From Anaerobacillus sp. (lineage in GTDB: Bacteria > Bacillota > Bacilli > Bacillales > Anaerobacillaceae), in assembly GCA_007118195.1 (NCBI GenBank), contig SKSA01000163.1:1-6945 (forward strand): a stretch of DNA of 6,945 bases, read 5' to 3'. The notes under the pieces are model-generated. The model did not search any database. It worked only from the letters and a program-made list of their open reading frames with translations, and was not told the DNA's origin. Below are positions 5,197 through 6,945 of the stretch, one piece after another; the stretch's first letter is position 1; the number at the start of each line of letters is the position of its first letter. A program made the position numbers and the translations under genes.

Positions 5197-6129
5197 ATGA
5201 ACATTGAAAATATTGTCGTTGTTAGTCCGTTATATAAGGAATTAAAGGAGCTAATCGAAAGCAAATCTGTACAAAAAAAATTCCGCTTTTTACCCGAAGA
5301 AAAAGCAACAAAAGAAGATTTAGAGTGGGCCGATGCTTTTCTAGCATTTAATTTAAAGTCAGACCATGATTATTCTCATGTGAAATGGGTGCATTCTTTA
5401 GGGGCTGGTGTAGATAGTTTACTTTTCAACAAAGACTGGGACGAAAACGTATTGCTAACTAGAACGATTTGTTCGTTTGGTCAAAGAATTGGCGAGTTTA
5501 GCTTAAGCTATATTTTAAAAGATCTTCAATTTCACGACCAATTCGACCAACAACAAAAAGAAAAAAACTGGCAGCCGATCACTCCTAAACTGCTAAGTGA
5601 ACAAAAAGTGATGATCTATGGGACTGGCGAGATTGGTCTTAGGACCGCAGAGATTTTGGCTTCATTAGGTGTTGAAGTATTTGGAGTTTCATTAAGTGGT
5701 AAACAAAAAGAACCGTTTAAAAAGGTGATGACTGTAGGTGCACACTTCAGCGAGCTAAGTAACACTGATTACATAATTAATACATTACCACTAACAGAAA
5801 AAACAGAGTATTTATTTAATGAAAACATTTTCAAGAAAGTTGCCAATATCGGCTTTATTAATGTTGGTCGAGGAAGATCAATTGATGAAACCGCGTTATT
5901 TAAAGCTTTAAATGAAAGCAAGGTAAGGTTCGCGGTATTAGATGTATTCACCGAAGAGCCACTGCCGAAAGAAAGTCCATTGTGGGAACATCCAAATGTT
6001 TCGGTGACTCCCCACATTTCAGCAGTCACAACTCCAGATGAAGCGGTGGAATGTTTTGTAGAAACACTTAAAAATATTGAAGAGAATCAACCACTACATA
6101 ATAAAGTTGATGTTAAAAAAGGTTTCTAA
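5197..6129 (+). CDS. D-2-hydroxyacid dehydrogenase, GhrA-like (probable glyoxylate/hydroxypyruvate reductase)
   Basis: A 310-aa cytoplasmic NAD(P)H-dependent enzyme of the D-isomer-specific 2-hydroxyacid dehydrogenase family, which reduces 2-keto acids to D-2-hydroxyacids. The substrate loop is VHSLGAGVDSL (65-75). The Rossmann motif is GTGEIG (142-147). The catalytic triad residues are R225 in NVGRG, E254 in DVFTEEPLP and H273 in TPHISA. The last 50 residues (SPLWEHPNVSVTPHISAVTT, then DEAVE, ending NKVDVKKGF) closely parallel Escherichia coli GhrA as I remember it ([20 protein letters not shown], ending GQVDRARGY), as does the overall length (312 aa). Glyoxylate or hydroxypyruvate is therefore the best guess, but related enzymes act on other keto acids. 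The start is supported by AAGAGGTGAT seven bases upstream. It is not obviously in an operon; a large inverted repeat follows. Confidence 0.93.
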   Translation: MNIENIVVVSPLYKELKELIESKSVQKKFRFLPEEKATKEDLEWADAFLAFNLKSDHDYSHVKWVHSLGAGVDSLLFNKDWDENVLLTRTICSFGQRIGEFSLSYILKDLQFHDQFDQQQKEKNWQPITPKLLSEQKVMIYGTGEIGLRTAEILASLGVEVFGVSLSGKQKEPFKKVMTVGAHFSELSNTDYIINTLPLTEKTEYLFNENIFKKVANIGFINVGRGRSIDETALFKALNESKVRFAVLDVFTEEPLPKESPLWEHPNVSVTPHISAVTTPDEAVECFVETLKNIEENQPLHNKVDVKKGF

Positions 6130-6134
6130 ATAAG

Positions 6135-6242
6135 AATTTCATAATCCTTATTTTTGCGCCATTAGGTTGCTACATCTAGCTGAGTTAAATCGTTCTCAAC
6201 TAGATGTAGATGGATGAGTAAGGTTATTGGTATTATGAAATT
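6135..6242. repeat. 108-bp nested imperfect inverted repeat (hairpin element)
   Basis: Three nested pairings share one centre. The outer pair is AATTTCATAAT (6135-6145) with ATTATGAAATT (6232-6242), perfect over 11 bp. The next is CCTTA (6146-6150) with TAAGG (6219-6223). The inner is CTACATCTAG-C-TGAG (6170-6184) with CTCA-A-CTAGATGTAG (6195-6209), 14 of 15 pairs with a 10-nt loop. No T-run follows the inner stem, so it is not a standard terminator. No clear target-site duplication flanks it. It could be a small mobile hairpin (MITE-like), an RNA structure limiting read-through or decay, or a decayed repeat. Confidence 0.7.
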
Positions 6243-6290
6243 ACTCAAATATATAACTAGAAAAAGAATTGAAAATTGAGGGTTGAGACC

Positions 6291-6945
6291 ATGAAAAATA
6301 TTGGATTAGTTTTAGAAGGGGGCGGTATGCGCGGTCTTTACACCGCAGGCGTCCTAGAATATTTTTTAGAAAAGCAATTATTTTTTCCGTATGTTATCGG
6401 TGTTTCAGCAGGAGCTTGTATGGCTGCTACCTACTTATCGCGGCAAAAAGGGAGAAATAAAAAGGTCAATACAAGCCTTGTGAAAGACCCACGCTACTTG
6501 TCATTACGAAATTTAGTTTTTAAAAGACAGCTCTTTGGCATGGATTTTTTATTCGATGATATTCCGAACCGTGTTGTTCCTTTTGACTATGATACGTTTA
6601 ATAAAGGAGAAGAACGATTTTTAGTAGGCACGACTTGTTGCCACACAGGAGAAGCCGTCTTTTTCGATAAAGCACAACATAGTAAAAACATTTTACAAAT
6701 TATTCGAGCTTCAAGCTCATTGCCGTTTGTGGCGCCACCAGTTTCTTATAATGGCAAGGTACTTCTAGATGGTGGGCTTGTCGATCCGATCCCAATAAAA
6801 AAATCTCAACAAGACGGCAATATCAAAAATGTGGTCGTAATGACGAAAGCTGAAAATTTTCGTAGAAAGGCTAGTAAGTTCGCATCATTAGCAAAAATCA
6901 CCTATCGGTCTTATCCAGCCATATATGATTTATTGCAAAAAAGAC
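6291..6945 (+). CDS. Patatin-like phospholipase, 3' end beyond window
   Basis: The ATG at 6291 opens a frame that stays open to the window end (218 codons). GAGGG (6278-6282) lies eight bases upstream. The product has all the patatin active-site elements: the oxyanion loop EGGGMRG (9-15), the nucleophile elbow GVSAG (37-41) with S39, and the catalytic aspartate D160 in LLDGGLVDPIP. Patatin-like enzymes use this Ser-Asp dyad to hydrolyse acyl ester bonds of lipids. The start MKNIGLVLEGGGMRGLYTAG and the segment RASSSLPFVAPPV (139-151) recall the bacterial group related to E. coli YjjU, typically about 280-360 aa, so perhaps a quarter to a third is missing. There is no signal peptide, so it is probably cytoplasmic or peripheral to the membrane. 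The substrate is unknown. It is separated from the dehydrogenase by the 108-bp inverted repeat, so co-transcription is uncertain. Confidence 0.9.
   Translation, partial: MKNIGLVLEGGGMRGLYTAGVLEYFLEKQLFFPYVIGVSAGACMAATYLSRQKGRNKKVNTSLVKDPRYLSLRNLVFKRQLFGMDFLFDDIPNRVVPFDYDTFNKGEERFLVGTTCCHTGEAVFFDKAQHSKNILQIIRASSSLPFVAPPVSYNGKVLLDGGLVDPIPIKKSQQDGNIKNVVVMTKAENFRRKASKFASLAKITYRSYPAIYDLLQKR

Noticed and set aside
5769..6029. 86-aa minus-strand frame
   Set aside because: It is a shadow of the dehydrogenase, covering its conserved catalytic region.
6170..6209. Rho-independent terminator after the dehydrogenase
   Set aside because: The stem is good but is followed by ATGGATGAG, not a T-run, so I list it as part of the larger inverted repeat.

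Overview
The window looks like chromosomal DNA of an endospore-forming member of the Bacillaceae (Bacillus or an alkaliphilic relative; the genus cannot be fixed by eye). The reasons are AGGAGG-type ribosome binding sites, low-GC AT-rich spacers, a Bacillus-type SRP RNA gene, a SpoIID/LytB-domain protein and a small protein resembling gamma-type spore proteins. It reads as ordinary core and near-core genome. I saw no transposase, phage gene, CRISPR array, toxin-antitoxin pair or defence system.

Layout from left to right. Bases 1 to about 97 hold the 5' part of the SRP RNA (scRNA) gene on the minus strand, cut by the window edge. Divergent from it, a good SigA-type promoter leads to a secreted SpoIID/LytB-domain protein (357-1619). 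This gene meets a 49-aa minus-strand gene (1773-1922) tail to tail, with a perfect 17-bp hairpin between them that can terminate both strands. Bases 1923-2509 carry only one possible 29-aa ORF (2130-2219), which has a perfect Shine-Dalgarno sequence and lies in an unusually GC-rich patch, followed by a long leader. A 100-aa coiled-coil protein of the sll1863-type stress family follows (2510-2812) with its own terminator.

Next come a minus-strand MFS drug-efflux-type transporter (2965-4218) and, divergent from it, a PaaI-type hotdog thioesterase (4365-4844) that starts at GTG and ends in a strong terminator. The MFS promoter has an operator-like palindrome exactly between its -35 and -10 boxes. 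A GhrA-like 2-hydroxyacid dehydrogenase (5197-6129) follows. After a 108-bp nested inverted repeat, a patatin-like phospholipase gene (from 6291) runs off the right edge.

The genes appear to be mostly single transcription units with their own signals, not one pathway. No undescribed multi-gene system is evident. The items most worth checking are non-coding or very small: the MFS operator, the 29-aa ORF and its GC-rich patch, the 108-bp inverted repeat, and the 49-aa spore-protein-like gene.
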